From contig NZ_JARVKY010000006.1 in the NCBI RefSeq assembly GCF_029813785.1, positions 124,001 to 188,000 on the forward strand: a stretch of 64,000 nt of DNA, given 5' to 3'. This document shows, in pieces, positions 20,469-28,886 of the stretch. This DNA is from Streptomyces sp. DH41. Lineage in GTDB: Bacteria; Actinomycetota; Actinomycetes; Streptomycetales; Streptomycetaceae. Numbering within the stretch: position 1 is the stretch's first letter; every line of letters begins with the position of its first letter. The notes under the pieces were generated by a model that ran no database searches, was not told the origin of the DNA, and saw only the letters and a program-made list of their open reading frames with translations. The translations under genes were made by a program, and so were the position numbers.

Positions 20469-21464
20469 TCAGGAGTCGTCCGAGGCGACGGTCACCGCGG
20501 AGGTGAAGACGGTCGTGCCGTCCTGGCGGGCGGTCACGAGCACGCGCTCCTCGCCGTCCGCCTCCGAAGGCAGCCGGACCACCTCGATCACGCACGGAGC
20601 GTCCAGTTCCACGTAGCGGGTGAACTCGCTGGTGATGCCGGTCGGGAGGCAGGCCCGGCCCAGGAACGCGACCGCGGCCTGGCGAGCGGCCTCCAGCAGC
20701 ACCATGCCCGGCACGTGGTCGACGGGGTGGTCGAAGAGCACGGGGTGGTGGGTGTCCACCCTCAGCTGCCAGCGGTCCGGTTCCGTGGTGGGGGACAGGA
20801 CGACGTCCGTGGGCGACAGGCGGCCGACGGTCTGCGGCGCCGTGGGGCTCGTCAGCGGAATCGGCGCGGGCACGCCGTCGCCGACCCGGGCGGAGCGTAT
20901 GCGCCGGTACACGGCAGGCGAGGTGCAGGTGAAGGTGGCGCCTCCGGTGGCGGCCACCTCGCCGTCACGGCGGATCACGACCGTGTAGTGCATCCCCGCC
21001 AGGTTCGCCCCCCGGCGCTTGACGTCCGTGCAGGTGACCCTGATGTCCAGGGCGGCGGGCGTGCCCTGGACGAGCAGGTGTCCGGGCTCGAGGTCGACCG
21101 CCAGGTCCCACATCAGGAACTGCTGGTCCAGGGGGACTCCGAACTCCGCGTGTGCCAGCAGGATCCCCGCCTGACGGATCGTTTCAGCCAGGAGCAGCGG
21201 GTCGTGGCAGCCGTCGAGGGCGGAGAAGAAGCCGTGCATGCGGGGCAGTTGGGCGGCCAGGGTGAAGTGGGTGTCGTCCACGCGCTCCCAGTCGGTGAGC
21301 ATCACCTCGGCGACGCTGGCTCGGTGGACGAACTCCTTGGGGACGGTGGTCGTGAACGACGCCGGAAAGCGCGGCACCACGATGCAGAGCGGCTCTGTGG
21401 AGTGATCTCCGTGAGGCTGAGCGACGGACGTCGGGCGCTCGATGCGAAACGTGCTGGCAGACAT
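20469..21464 (-). CDS. afsA: AfsA-type gamma-butyrolactone synthase
   Basis: A 331-residue AfsA/ScbA-family protein with two hot-dog repeats. The first carries PKEFVHRASVAEVMLTDW and the second LSPTDVVLSP with the HPVLFDHPVDHVPGMVLLEA block. It condenses a beta-ketoacyl-ACP with dihydroxyacetone phosphate, the key step of butyrolactone autoregulator synthesis. ATG start after GGGGGA. An ARE-like site lies about 60 bp upstream, so the receptor likely controls it. No BprA/ScbB-type reductase is in the window; that step may be encoded elsewhere. Confidence 0.92.
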   Translation of the reverse strand: MSASTFRIERPTSVAQPHGDHSTEPLCIVVPRFPASFTTTVPKEFVHRASVAEVMLTDWERVDDTHFTLAAQLPRMHGFFSALDGCHDPLLLAETIRQAGILLAHAEFGVPLDQQFLMWDLAVDLEPGHLLVQGTPAALDIRVTCTDVKRRGANLAGMHYTVVIRRDGEVAATGGATFTCTSPAVYRRIRSARVGDGVPAPIPLTSPTAPQTVGRLSPTDVVLSPTTEPDRWQLRVDTHHPVLFDHPVDHVPGMVLLEAARQAAVAFLGRACLPTGITSEFTRYVELDAPCVIEVVRLPSEADGEERVLVTARQDGTTVFTSAVTVASDDS

Positions 21465-21822
21465 GGTTGGTCCCCCTGAACCGCGTAGACGTGGAAGTCA
21501 CGGCCTGAACGTCAGCGAAGATACATACCATCCGGTTTACTTTCTAGCGGTAGGAGTCATTCCGGCAGCAAGGCTGAGCGGAACGGCCTGCTCCGCCCGG
21601 TTGCCTCCTTGCCCCTCGCCGCTCGAAAACATCGCTCTGAACTGCGGTTTTATCGCGATCCTCGCCCGCATGCCGAGGAGTTGTGCGGACATACAGGGTC
21701 TGTTTCCGGCCAGCGGGACGTGCTCCAGAAACCGGCAAGGGTGCCCTCCAGGGACTCTGGAGTGGGCCTCCAGCGCCCTGAGGCATCGTGTTTCGCGTCC
21801 TCGGCCGAAAGGGGGGCGGCTC
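21465..21822. promoter_or_regulatory. Divergent intergenic region, afsA-like / carboxylase epsilon
   Basis: 358 bp between divergent genes holding ARE-like site 4. The rest shows moderate A/T enrichment (21600-21700) but no recognisable gene. Confidence 0.5.
21518..21545. promoter_or_regulatory. ARE-like operator upstream of afsA-like gene (site 4)
   Basis: AGATACATACCATCCGGTTT followed by ACTTTC, 54-81 bp upstream of the afsA-like start codon. This is the closest match in the window to the classical BarA/ArpA operator. Confidence 0.8.
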
Positions 21823-22017
21823 GTGGAGCGCGAGGGAAGGGCCTTGCTGCGGGTGGAGCGCGGAGAGGCCGACGAAGAGGAGATCGCCGCTCTCCTGACG
21901 GCGCTGTTCGTCCTGTTGGAGCGGGCTGGCCAGGGAGAACGCACCAATCCTCCGGCGACTTCCCCCGGTTGGCGGACGGCGCGGCAGGGCCTCGCGCCGC
22001 CCTTTGGTTGGCGCTGA
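21823..22017 (+). CDS. Acyl-CoA carboxylase epsilon subunit (small)
   Basis: A 64-residue protein. The N-terminal LLRVERGEADEEEIAALLTA and the C-terminal GWR...PPFGWR pattern match AccE/PccE epsilon subunits, which stabilise the carboxyltransferase beta subunit. GTG start preceded by AAAGGGGGG at good spacing. It is followed, after ARE-like site 5, by the carboxyltransferase gene. Epsilon genes are more often found downstream of beta. The identification rests on short motifs. Confidence 0.7.
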   Translation: MEREGRALLRVERGEADEEEIAALLTALFVLLERAGQGERTNPPATSPGWRTARQGLAPPFGWR

Positions 22018-22057
22018 GGGTGTCCGGCTCAGGGGTGGTGCGGGCCTGCTTCCCGCA

Positions 22058-22083
22058 GCTAAACCGCTAAGACGGTTTGTTAG
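22058..22083. promoter_or_regulatory. ARE-like operator upstream of carboxyltransferase gene (site 5)
   Basis: Palindrome AAACCG-CTAAGA-CGGTTT at 22061-22078, flanked by A/T, about 60 bp before the carboxyltransferase start. It implies that malonyl- or methylmalonyl-CoA supply is under butyrolactone control. Confidence 0.75.
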
Positions 22084-22139
22084 GATGAGCCTGTATGGGC
22101 CGGGCGGGTCTTCGGCCTTGTCCCAGGAAGGGACCACAG

Positions 22140-23732
22140 ATGGCGACGACGACTGCCCCCGGGCCGGTTGAGGCGACGAGGAACGGCATGCGCGGGCGAG
22201 TGGCCGAGCTGGACGGGGTCCGTGCGCAGGCACTGGCCGGCCCGAGCGAGAAGGCGACGGCGGCGCAGCACGCCAAGGGCAAGCTGACGGCTCGGGAGCG
22301 GATCGAACTGCTCCTGGACCCGGGCTCCTTCCGTGAGGTCGAGCAGTTGCGCCGGCACCGGGCGACCGGGTTCGGCCTGGAGGCGAAGAAGCCGTACACC
22401 GACGGTGTGATCACCGGGTGGGGCACGGTGGAGGGCCGTACGGTCTTCGTCTACGCGCACGACTTCCGGATCTTCGGCGGTGCGCTGGGCGAGGCCCACG
22501 CCACGAAGATCCACAAGATCATGGACATGGCCATCGCGGCCGGTGCCCCGCTGGTCTCCCTCAACGACGGTGCGGGCGCCCGTATCCAGGAGGGCGTCTC
22601 CGCGCTCGCCGGCTACGGCGGCATCTTCCAGCGCAACACCAAAGCGTCCGGCGTCATCCCGCAGATCAGCGTGATGCTCGGCCCGTGCGCGGGCGGCGCC
22701 GCCTACAGCCCCGCCCTGACCGACTTCGTGTTCATGGTCCGCGACACCTCGCAGATGTTCATCACCGGACCCGACGTGGTCAAGGCCGTCACCGGCGAGG
22801 AGATCACCCAGAACGGCCTGGGCGGTGCCGACGTCCACGCCGAGACCAGCGGTGTGTGCCACTTCGCCTACGACGACGAGGAGACCTGCCTCGCCGAAGT
22901 CCGCTACCTGCTCTCCCTCCTCCCGCAGAACAACCGGGAGAACCCGCCCCGCCACGAGTGCGGCGACCCCGCGGACCGCCGCGGCGACACCCTCCTCGAC
23001 CTGGTCCCCGCCGACGGCAGGCGCCCGTACGACATGACCGAGGTCATCGAGGAACTCGTCGACGACGGCGAGTACCTGGAGATTCACGAACGCTGGGCGC
23101 GCAACATCATCTGCGCGCTGGCCCGCCTGGACGGCCGGGTCGTCGGCATCGTCGCCAACCAGCCCCAGGCCCTGGCCGGCGTCCTGGACATCGAGGCCAG
23201 CGAGAAGGCCGCCCGCTTCGTCCAGATGTGCGACGCCTTCAACATCCCGATCATCACCCTCCTGGACGTACCCGGCTTCCTGCCCGGCGTCGACCAGGAA
23301 CACGGCGGCATCATCCGCCACGGCGCCAAACTGCTGTACGCCTACTGCAACGCCACCGTCCCCCGCGTCTCGCTCATCCTGCGCAAGGCCTATGGCGGCG
23401 CCTACATCGTCATGGACTCCCAGTCCATCGGCGCCGACCTCACCTACGCCTGGCCGACCAACGAGATCGCCGTGATGGGTGCCGAGGGTGCCGCCAACGT
23501 CATCTTCCGCCGGCAGATCGCCGACGCCGAGGACCCCGAGGCCATGCGGGCCCGCATGGTCAAGGAGTACAAGGCCGAACTGATGCACCCCTACTACGCG
23601 GCCGAACGCGGCCTGGTCGACGACGTCATCGACCCCGCCGAGACCCGCGAGGTGCTCATCAAGTCCCTGGCGATGCTCCACACCAAGCACGCCGATCCAC
23701 CCTCCCGCAAGCACGGCAACCCCCCGCAGTGA
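22140..23732 (+). CDS. Acyl-CoA carboxylase, carboxyltransferase (beta) subunit
   Basis: A 530-residue AccB/PccB-type carboxyltransferase. Biotin- and acyl-CoA-site motifs are visible: NDGAGARIQEGVSALAGYG, LGPCAGGAAYSPALTDFVFM and DVPGFLPGVDQEHGGIIRHG. The residue after GFLPGV in the DVPGFLPG loop is D, near the position that governs acetyl/propionyl preference, so it could make malonyl-CoA, methylmalonyl-CoA or both. The biotinylated alpha subunit is not in the window and would be shared with primary metabolism. Start at ATG 22140 behind GGAAGGGA. Confidence 0.93.
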   Translation: MATTTAPGPVEATRNGMRGRVAELDGVRAQALAGPSEKATAAQHAKGKLTARERIELLLDPGSFREVEQLRRHRATGFGLEAKKPYTDGVITGWGTVEGRTVFVYAHDFRIFGGALGEAHATKIHKIMDMAIAAGAPLVSLNDGAGARIQEGVSALAGYGGIFQRNTKASGVIPQISVMLGPCAGGAAYSPALTDFVFMVRDTSQMFITGPDVVKAVTGEEITQNGLGGADVHAETSGVCHFAYDDEETCLAEVRYLLSLLPQNNRENPPRHECGDPADRRGDTLLDLVPADGRRPYDMTEVIEELVDDGEYLEIHERWARNIICALARLDGRVVGIVANQPQALAGVLDIEASEKAARFVQMCDAFNIPIITLLDVPGFLPGVDQEHGGIIRHGAKLLYAYCNATVPRVSLILRKAYGGAYIVMDSQSIGADLTYAWPTNEIAVMGAEGAANVIFRRQIADAEDPEAMRARMVKEYKAELMHPYYAAERGLVDDVIDPAETREVLIKSLAMLHTKHADPPSRKHGNPPQ

Positions 23733-23813
23733 ACGGACGAACGACAGGCGCGGCAAGGCGGCACGGGGTGCCCTGCGTGCCGTGGAACCAGGGCCCCAGC
23801 CAGGAGACGATTG

Positions 23814-24419
23814 ATGGTCAAGCAGGAGCGGGCGCTCCGTACTCGCCAGGCGCTGATCCGCGCCGGGGCCGAACTCTTCGCGCAGGAAGGGTTCGCGGCG
23901 GCTTCGCTGTCGACGATCAGCAGATCGGCAGGGGTCAGCAACGGCGCCCTGCACTTCCACTTCGAGAACAAGAGGGCGCTGGCGCGGGCCGTCGAGGAGG
24001 AAGCCCTGGCGATGCTGCGCCGGATCCTCCAGGAGGCGCTGGACCGGGACGCGGGCGCGCTGCCCGCTCTGGTGGACGCGACGTACGGCCTGGTGAGCCG
24101 CATCGCCGACGACGCCGTCGTACGGGCCGGCTTCGAGCTCGGTGACGACCCCGGCCGCGGTGCGGGCGCCTCGCTCCGGCGGGAGTGGCAGCTCTGGGTC
24201 GAGGAGACGGTCGGGCGTGCCGAGCGGGACGGCTGGCTCGCCCCGGGCGTCCGTGCCGCCGACGCCGTGACCGCCGTCGTGGCCGCCACGGTGGGCTTCG
24301 AGGTACTCGGCGGCGAGGACAAGGCATGGCTGGCCGAGGAGCGGGTCGAAGGCTTCTGGAAGCTGCTGCTGCCCCGCCTGACGGAGCGCCACGCCCTGGT
24401 CATCGCAGGCAGAGGGTAG
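23814..24419 (+). CDS. Second gamma-butyrolactone receptor-like TetR regulator
   Basis: A 201-residue TetR protein with the HTH LSTISRSAGVSNGALHFHF (about 32-50) and ligand-pocket tryptophans W125 and W128 (EWQLWVE) as in true butyrolactone receptors. ATG at 23814, seven bases after GGAG; a TTG lies three bases earlier. It is 82 bp downstream of the carboxyltransferase gene and immediately upstream of a SARP gene whose promoter carries an ARE-like site, a classic receptor/SARP arrangement. Confidence 0.87.
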   Translation: MVKQERALRTRQALIRAGAELFAQEGFAAASLSTISRSAGVSNGALHFHFENKRALARAVEEEALAMLRRILQEALDRDAGALPALVDATYGLVSRIADDAVVRAGFELGDDPGRGAGASLRREWQLWVEETVGRAERDGWLAPGVRAADAVTAVVAATVGFEVLGGEDKAWLAEERVEGFWKLLLPRLTERHALVIAGRG

Positions 24420-24651
24420 TGAAGCGGGCTCGAACAGGCTGTTAACCAGCCTAAAAAGAGACCGCAGAGTCGCTAAGAATGTCCGGGTTTATGAAGATCA
24501 TCTACGAGCCGAGTGGCACTCAAGCGTGATCCGTAGAATTAAACAGCGCGGTTGGTTTGGTATTGACAAACCATCCGTCCTGTTTTTTAGTGGGGTCATG
24601 CCAGAAAGCGGCTGTGTCAGGACGACTCATGCAGGGACTAGGGGAGACGGC
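24420..24651. promoter_or_regulatory. A/T-rich promoter region of SARP gene
   Basis: A 232-bp unusually A/T-rich stretch upstream of the first SARP. It contains a TTGACA-like element near 24563 inside ARE-like site 6, so receptor binding would occlude the -35 region. Confidence 0.6.
24561..24590. promoter_or_regulatory. ARE-like operator in SARP promoter (site 6)
   Basis: ACAAACCATCCGTCCTGTTT with flanking T-run, about 65 bp before the SARP start. It is more degenerate than sites 1-5 but keeps the ACC-N3-CG spacing. Confidence 0.55.
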
Positions 24652-25482
24652 ATGGACATCGACGTTCTGGGGGCGCTCGGCGTCAGGGAGAACGGCATCT
24701 CGGTCACCCCGACGGCGCCGAAACCGCGTCAGGTGCTCGCGCTGCTCGCCCTCCAGGCGGACCAGGTGGTGCCTGTCCGGACACTGATAGACGAACTGTG
24801 GGGCGAACGTCCGCCGCGCAGCGCGCGCACCACGCTCCAGACGTACGTGCTCCAGATCCGGGAACTGATCTCGGCCGCCCTCCGGCACGATCCCGAGAAC
24901 GCCGCGGGACGCACCGCCAAGGACGTGCTCGTCACCCTGCCCGGCGGGTACCTGCTCAACACGTCGGACGGCACCAGTGACGTCCGCGAGTTCGAGCGGC
25001 TGGCCGGTCTCGGCTACCGGGCCATGGACGCCGACGACTTCGCGGGCGCGGCCCGCCATCTGCGCGACGCCCTGGGGCTGTGGACCGGGGGCGCGCTGGC
25101 CGACGTGCAGACCGGGCCCCAGCTGGAGATCGAGACCAGGCGGCTGGAGGAGACCCGGCTGTGCGCGCTGGACCAGCGCTTCGAGGCCGACCTGCGGCTG
25201 GGACGCCACCGCGAACTGCTGGGCGAACTCACCGTGCTCGTCAGCCGCTACCGCACCCACGAGAACCTGCACGGCCAGCTCATGCTCGCCCTGCACCGTT
25301 CCGGCCGGCGCAGCGAGGCACTCGAGGTCTACCAGCGACTGCGCAACGCGCTGGTCCGGGAACTCGGCCTCGAACCGTCCGCGGGCCTGCGCCGCATGCA
25401 GCGCTCGATCCTCATGTCGGGCCCCGAGTCCGTGCCGGTCGGCGCGGCAGCCGGTGGCGAGCGGCTCAGCCGGGTCGGGTAG
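24652..25482 (+). CDS. SARP-family pathway activator (first copy)
   Basis: A 276-residue Streptomyces antibiotic regulatory protein: OmpR-type winged helix (about 10-95, including PKPRQVLALLALQADQVV and DELWGE) followed by the bacterial transcriptional activation domain with EALEVYQRLRNALVRELGLE. No ATPase domain. ATG start after GGGGAGA. The ARE-like site in its promoter places it directly beneath the butyrolactone receptors. It forms an operon with the next TetR gene (14-bp gap). Confidence 0.92.
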   Translation: MDIDVLGALGVRENGISVTPTAPKPRQVLALLALQADQVVPVRTLIDELWGERPPRSARTTLQTYVLQIRELISAALRHDPENAAGRTAKDVLVTLPGGYLLNTSDGTSDVREFERLAGLGYRAMDADDFAGAARHLRDALGLWTGGALADVQTGPQLEIETRRLEETRLCALDQRFEADLRLGRHRELLGELTVLVSRYRTHENLHGQLMLALHRSGRRSEALEVYQRLRNALVRELGLEPSAGLRRMQRSILMSGPESVPVGAAAGGERLSRVG

Positions 25483-25496
25483 GCGGGGGAGCGGTT

Positions 25497-26141
25497 ATGC
25501 AGGCCAGGTCGGAGAGGACGCGACGCAGGCTGGTCCGCGCCGGGGCGCGGATGTTCGACCAAAACGGCTACGCCAGCGCCTCACTCGAACAGATCGCGGA
25601 CGCGGCGGGCGTCACCAAGGGAGCCCTGTACTTCCACTTCGCCTCCAAGGACCGGTTGGTCGACGCCGTGCAGGAACAGGCGCACGCAGTGCTGCGCGAC
25701 TTCGCGCACCGGCAGCGCGAGGCCGGAGTGCCGGCCGTACAGAGCCTCATCGACACGTCGCACTGGCTGACGCGGGTGCTGCGCGAGGACCCCGTGGTCC
25801 GGGCCGGCCTCCGCATCACCGACGAGTGCACCGGACGGCAGCCCCCGGTCGCCGACATCCGCCAGGCGTGGACCACCGAAGTGCTGCGGCTGGTCTCCCG
25901 CGCCCGCGAGGCCGGGGAACTGCGCGAACACCTCGGCGCTCAGGGACCCGAGACCGCGCTGTCCGCGGCCGTGTGCGGACTGGCGGTGCTGTCCGGCCCC
26001 GGGGAGGACCCCGACGGCCCCGGACCCGGGGTCGCGGCGTTGTGGGAGTTCCTGCTGCCCGCCCTGGTCCCCGCCGAGCACGTGGGGCGCTACGACATCC
26101 ATTCCACGAGCCTGTGCCCACGGCCCGCCGAGGTGGCCTGA
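25497..26141 (+). CDS. TetR regulator, pseudo-butyrolactone-receptor type
   Basis: A 214-residue paralogue of the two receptors: the HTH LEQIADAAGVTKGALYFHF is nearly the same. In the ligand pocket the first Trp (W125, RQAWTTEV) is kept, but the second, essential in ArpA-type ligand binding, is replaced by Glu128. That pattern fits pseudo-receptors that respond to antibiotics or intermediates instead of butyrolactones. ATG start with GGGGGA. Cotranscribed with the SARP. Confidence 0.85.
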   Translation: MQARSERTRRRLVRAGARMFDQNGYASASLEQIADAAGVTKGALYFHFASKDRLVDAVQEQAHAVLRDFAHRQREAGVPAVQSLIDTSHWLTRVLREDPVVRAGLRITDECTGRQPPVADIRQAWTTEVLRLVSRAREAGELREHLGAQGPETALSAAVCGLAVLSGPGEDPDGPGPGVAALWEFLLPALVPAEHVGRYDIHSTSLCPRPAEVA

Positions 26142-26264
26142 CCGTGGCCCGCCGAGGTGCCCTGACCGCGGCCGCCGCCTCCCCGCCCGTCTCCCGCGCG
26201 TGCCGGACCCACCATCGACCCGTCCGTCACCGGCCCTCCGGAACGGAACCCCAGGAGTCAGACC

Positions 26265-27056
26265 ATGTCCTATGACAGCAGCCGGACACGTCCGCCCACG
26301 GCCTTCGAGCCGCCCCCCGACGACCTGCTGACCGAACTCGTCGGCATCCTCGCCGCCGTCCTGCACCTCAAGTCCGAGAAGATCGACCCGGAACAGACCT
26401 TCCGGTCGCTGGGACTCGACTCGCTGCTCACCGTCGAGTTCGTCGCCACCGTCAACGCGCGCTACGGCACCGCCGTCAAACCCGACGCGCTGTTCGACCA
26501 GCCCACCCCGCTGGCCTTCGCCCGGCACGTGACCCGTGAACGGGGAGCCTTCGGCCACGCCCGGGCCGGGACGCCGGCCCACCCCGGCGCTCGGCTCGCC
26601 CAGCCCCCGGCACCGGCCCACCGGCCGGCGCCGGGGCCCACGACACCGGCGGCGCCGGAACCCGGACGGCAGAGGACGTCCGCGCCCGAACCGGCCCCGA
26701 CCGACGCCTCGGCGCGGGAGGCGGTGCTGGAGGTGCTGCGCGAGGAACTCGCCCGCATCCTGTGCTGCGACCCCTGGGAGGTCAGCACCACGGCCGCCTT
26801 CAACATCCTGGGCATCGACTCCATCCTCGGCGCGCAGTTCGTGGCGACGATCAACGAGATCTACGGCACGCGGGAGCGCGCCGTCTCGCTGTACGACCAC
26901 CCGAACCTCGCGGCGATGGCCGCGCACATCACCTCCGTCACCGACCCCGGGCCGGGCCCGGGCGGGATCCCGGACCTCGCGGACCTCCTCGACGCCGTGC
27001 GCGACGACCGGATCTCCGTGGACGACGCCCTCGCCCTGCTGCCCCGGCGGGCCTGA
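26265..27056 (+). CDS. Tandem acyl carrier protein with C-terminal docking segment
   Basis: A 263-residue protein with two ACP domains: ACP1 at about 20-92 (SLGLDSLL, Ser53) and ACP2 at about 152-225 (LGIDSIL, Ser186), joined by a Pro/Ala-rich linker of about 55 residues. Both phosphopantetheine serines are intact. The C-terminus (LADLLDAVRDDRISVDDALA) resembles docking helices of trans-AT PKS subunits and mirrors the N-terminus of the next protein. ATG start after AGGAG. Freestanding tandem ACPs of this type are unusual in type II clusters. Confidence 0.88.
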   Translation: MSYDSSRTRPPTAFEPPPDDLLTELVGILAAVLHLKSEKIDPEQTFRSLGLDSLLTVEFVATVNARYGTAVKPDALFDQPTPLAFARHVTRERGAFGHARAGTPAHPGARLAQPPAPAHRPAPGPTTPAAPEPGRQRTSAPEPAPTDASAREAVLEVLREELARILCCDPWEVSTTAAFNILGIDSILGAQFVATINEIYGTRERAVSLYDHPNLAAMAAHITSVTDPGPGPGGIPDLADLLDAVRDDRISVDDALALLPRRA

Positions 27057-27071
27057 ACGGACCGGTGCCCG

Positions 27072-28886
27072 ATGGACGAACGCGAGATCCTCACCCGGTT
27101 CAAGGCCGGAGCCCTCGGCCGGGACGACGCCGCCCGCCTGCTGACCGGAGCGCGGCAGGCCGTGACCGACGCCCCGCCCCCGCCGGCCCGGCCGGACACC
27201 GCGCTCCCGCGTGCCCGTACGGACGCCGTGGCCCCGCCCGCCGATCCGTACGCCGCGCCGGGTGCCGCGCCGCCCCGTGACGGCCCCGCCCCGGACGACC
27301 GCTACGCCGTCGTCGGCATCGCCGGCCGCTATCCCCTCGCCCCCGATCTGCACGCCTACTGGGAGAACCTGCGGACGGGCCGGGACACGTCCTCGGCCGT
27401 GCCCGTCACCCGGCCCGGCCTCACCCCGTCGGCACCCGGCCGGCGCGGACACTTCCTCGACGCCGTGGCCGAGTTCGACCCCGAGTTCTTCGGCGTCACA
27501 CCCGCCGAGGCCGCCCTGACGGACCCGCAGGAGCGGCTCTTCCTGGAGGTCGCCTGGGAGGCGCTGGAGGGCGCGGGGTACACCGGCTCCCGGCTGGACG
27601 CCCTGACCGCCGCGGGCGGACAGGCACGCGCCCTGGGCGTGTTCGTCGGAGCGAGCAGCCACGACTACGCACTCCTGGCGGCGGCGGCCTGGGCCGCCGA
27701 CGGACGGACGACACCCTCGGCGGGCCACTGGGGCCTGCCCGGCCGGCTGGCCGCGTCGCTGGAGCTGACCGGTCCCGCACAGGCCGTCGACACCGCCGAG
27801 TGCTCCGCCCTCACGGCCCTCCACGTCGCCGTCGGCGCGCTGCGCCGCGACGAGTGCGCGGCAGCCGTCGTGGGAGGCGTCGAACTGCTGCTGCACCCCT
27901 CACGTGTCAGGGATGGGGCGGGCGAGGGCGTCGGTGCCGTGGTGCTCAAGCCGTTGCGCCGCGCGCTGGCGGACGGGGACCACGTGCACGCCGTCGTCCG
28001 CGACACCGCCGTCGGCCGCACCGTCCGGCGCAGCGGCCGGCCCGGCGCCGCCGCACCCCACCGGACGACCGGGGCGCACGAGAGCCGCGAGACGACCTCA
28101 CGGCGGATCGGATCGGCCGGCGCGGCCACCGGGATCGCGGCCCTGACCGCCGCCGTGCTGCAGGTGCGGCACGGGGTGCTCGTGCCCGGCGACGGTGAGA
28201 CCACGCAGGTCCCGTGGCCGCGGTCGTGCGACGAGACGGGACGGGAGGTGCCGCGTACCGCCACGGTCGAGATCGTGGCCGACGGCGGCGCCGTGGCGCG
28301 GGCCGTGGTCGAGGAGTACCCGGGGACGATGCCCGGCGCGGCGGGCCCCGACGGGGGCGGGGGGCCGCTCCTGCTGTCCGCTCCGACCCCCGCACATCTC
28401 GCCGCCACCGCCCGCCGGCTGGCCGACTGGCTGTCCGGGACCGCGGACGCCGGCCACCCGGCGGCCGGGCCCCCGCCCGCGGGTGTGGCGCGTGCCCTGC
28501 GCGTGGGGCGCGCCGCCATGCCGTGCCGGATCGCCCTGCCCGCGTCGGACGTACCCGGGCTCGTCACCGTGCTGCGGCACTTCGCGGACACCGGGGACGT
28601 CGGTGACCAGGCCCGCACGGCCGATCTGCGCGACGGCGGAGGCGACCGACTGGGCCTCAACGACCTGCCGGAGACCCGCGACTACCTCGCCGCCCTGTGG
28701 CGCGCCGGACGTACCGCACACCTGGCCCGGCTCTGGCTGAACGGCGTCGACGTCGACTGGGCCGCACTGGAGGCCGCGTCGCCGTGGACGGCACCCGCCG
28801 AGCCGCCGCCACCGTCCGTCCGGCTGCGCCGGCCGCTGTGGCTGGGCGCGGACGGCGCCCCGGAAGAACCGGAGCCGAACGGATGA
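27072..28886 (+). CDS. Ketosynthase-like protein lacking catalytic residues
   Basis: A 604-residue relative of type I (trans-AT-like) ketosynthases. An N-terminal docking motif (about 1-25) is followed by a KS core from about residue 77 (RYAVVGIAGRYPLAPDLHAY, DPQERLFLEVAWEALEGAGY). At the active site the expected DTACSSS reads DTAECSA, with Glu243 in the Cys position. The region with the HGTGT histidine is missing, and the IGHxEAAAG histidine is replaced in RRIGSAGAATG. The C-terminal KS-AT linker (about 390-595) is intact, with no AT. It cannot condense by the normal mechanism; it may be a scaffold or a decaying gene, though the frame is intact and coupled to its neighbours. Confidence 0.82.
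   Translation: MDEREILTRFKAGALGRDDAARLLTGARQAVTDAPPPPARPDTALPRARTDAVAPPADPYAAPGAAPPRDGPAPDDRYAVVGIAGRYPLAPDLHAYWENLRTGRDTSSAVPVTRPGLTPSAPGRRGHFLDAVAEFDPEFFGVTPAEAALTDPQERLFLEVAWEALEGAGYTGSRLDALTAAGGQARALGVFVGASSHDYALLAAAAWAADGRTTPSAGHWGLPGRLAASLELTGPAQAVDTAECSALTALHVAVGALRRDECAAAVVGGVELLLHPSRVRDGAGEGVGAVVLKPLRRALADGDHVHAVVRDTAVGRTVRRSGRPGAAAPHRTTGAHESRETTSRRIGSAGAATGIAALTAAVLQVRHGVLVPGDGETTQVPWPRSCDETGREVPRTATVEIVADGGAVARAVVEEYPGTMPGAAGPDGGGGPLLLSAPTPAHLAATARRLADWLSGTADAGHPAAGPPPAGVARALRVGRAAMPCRIALPASDVPGLVTVLRHFADTGDVGDQARTADLRDGGGDRLGLNDLPETRDYLAALWRAGRTAHLARLWLNGVDVDWAALEAASPWTAPAEPPPPSVRLRRPLWLGADGAPEEPEPNG

Noticed and set aside
22080..24392. 770-codon minus-strand open frame opposite the carboxyltransferase gene
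   Set aside because: A shadow of the carboxyltransferase and receptor genes; Val/Gly/Asp-rich with no family match.
24520..24560. Second palindrome just left of ARE-like site 6
   Set aside because: The TCAAGCG and GGTTGGTTTGG elements do not form a symmetric operator or a regular SARP series.
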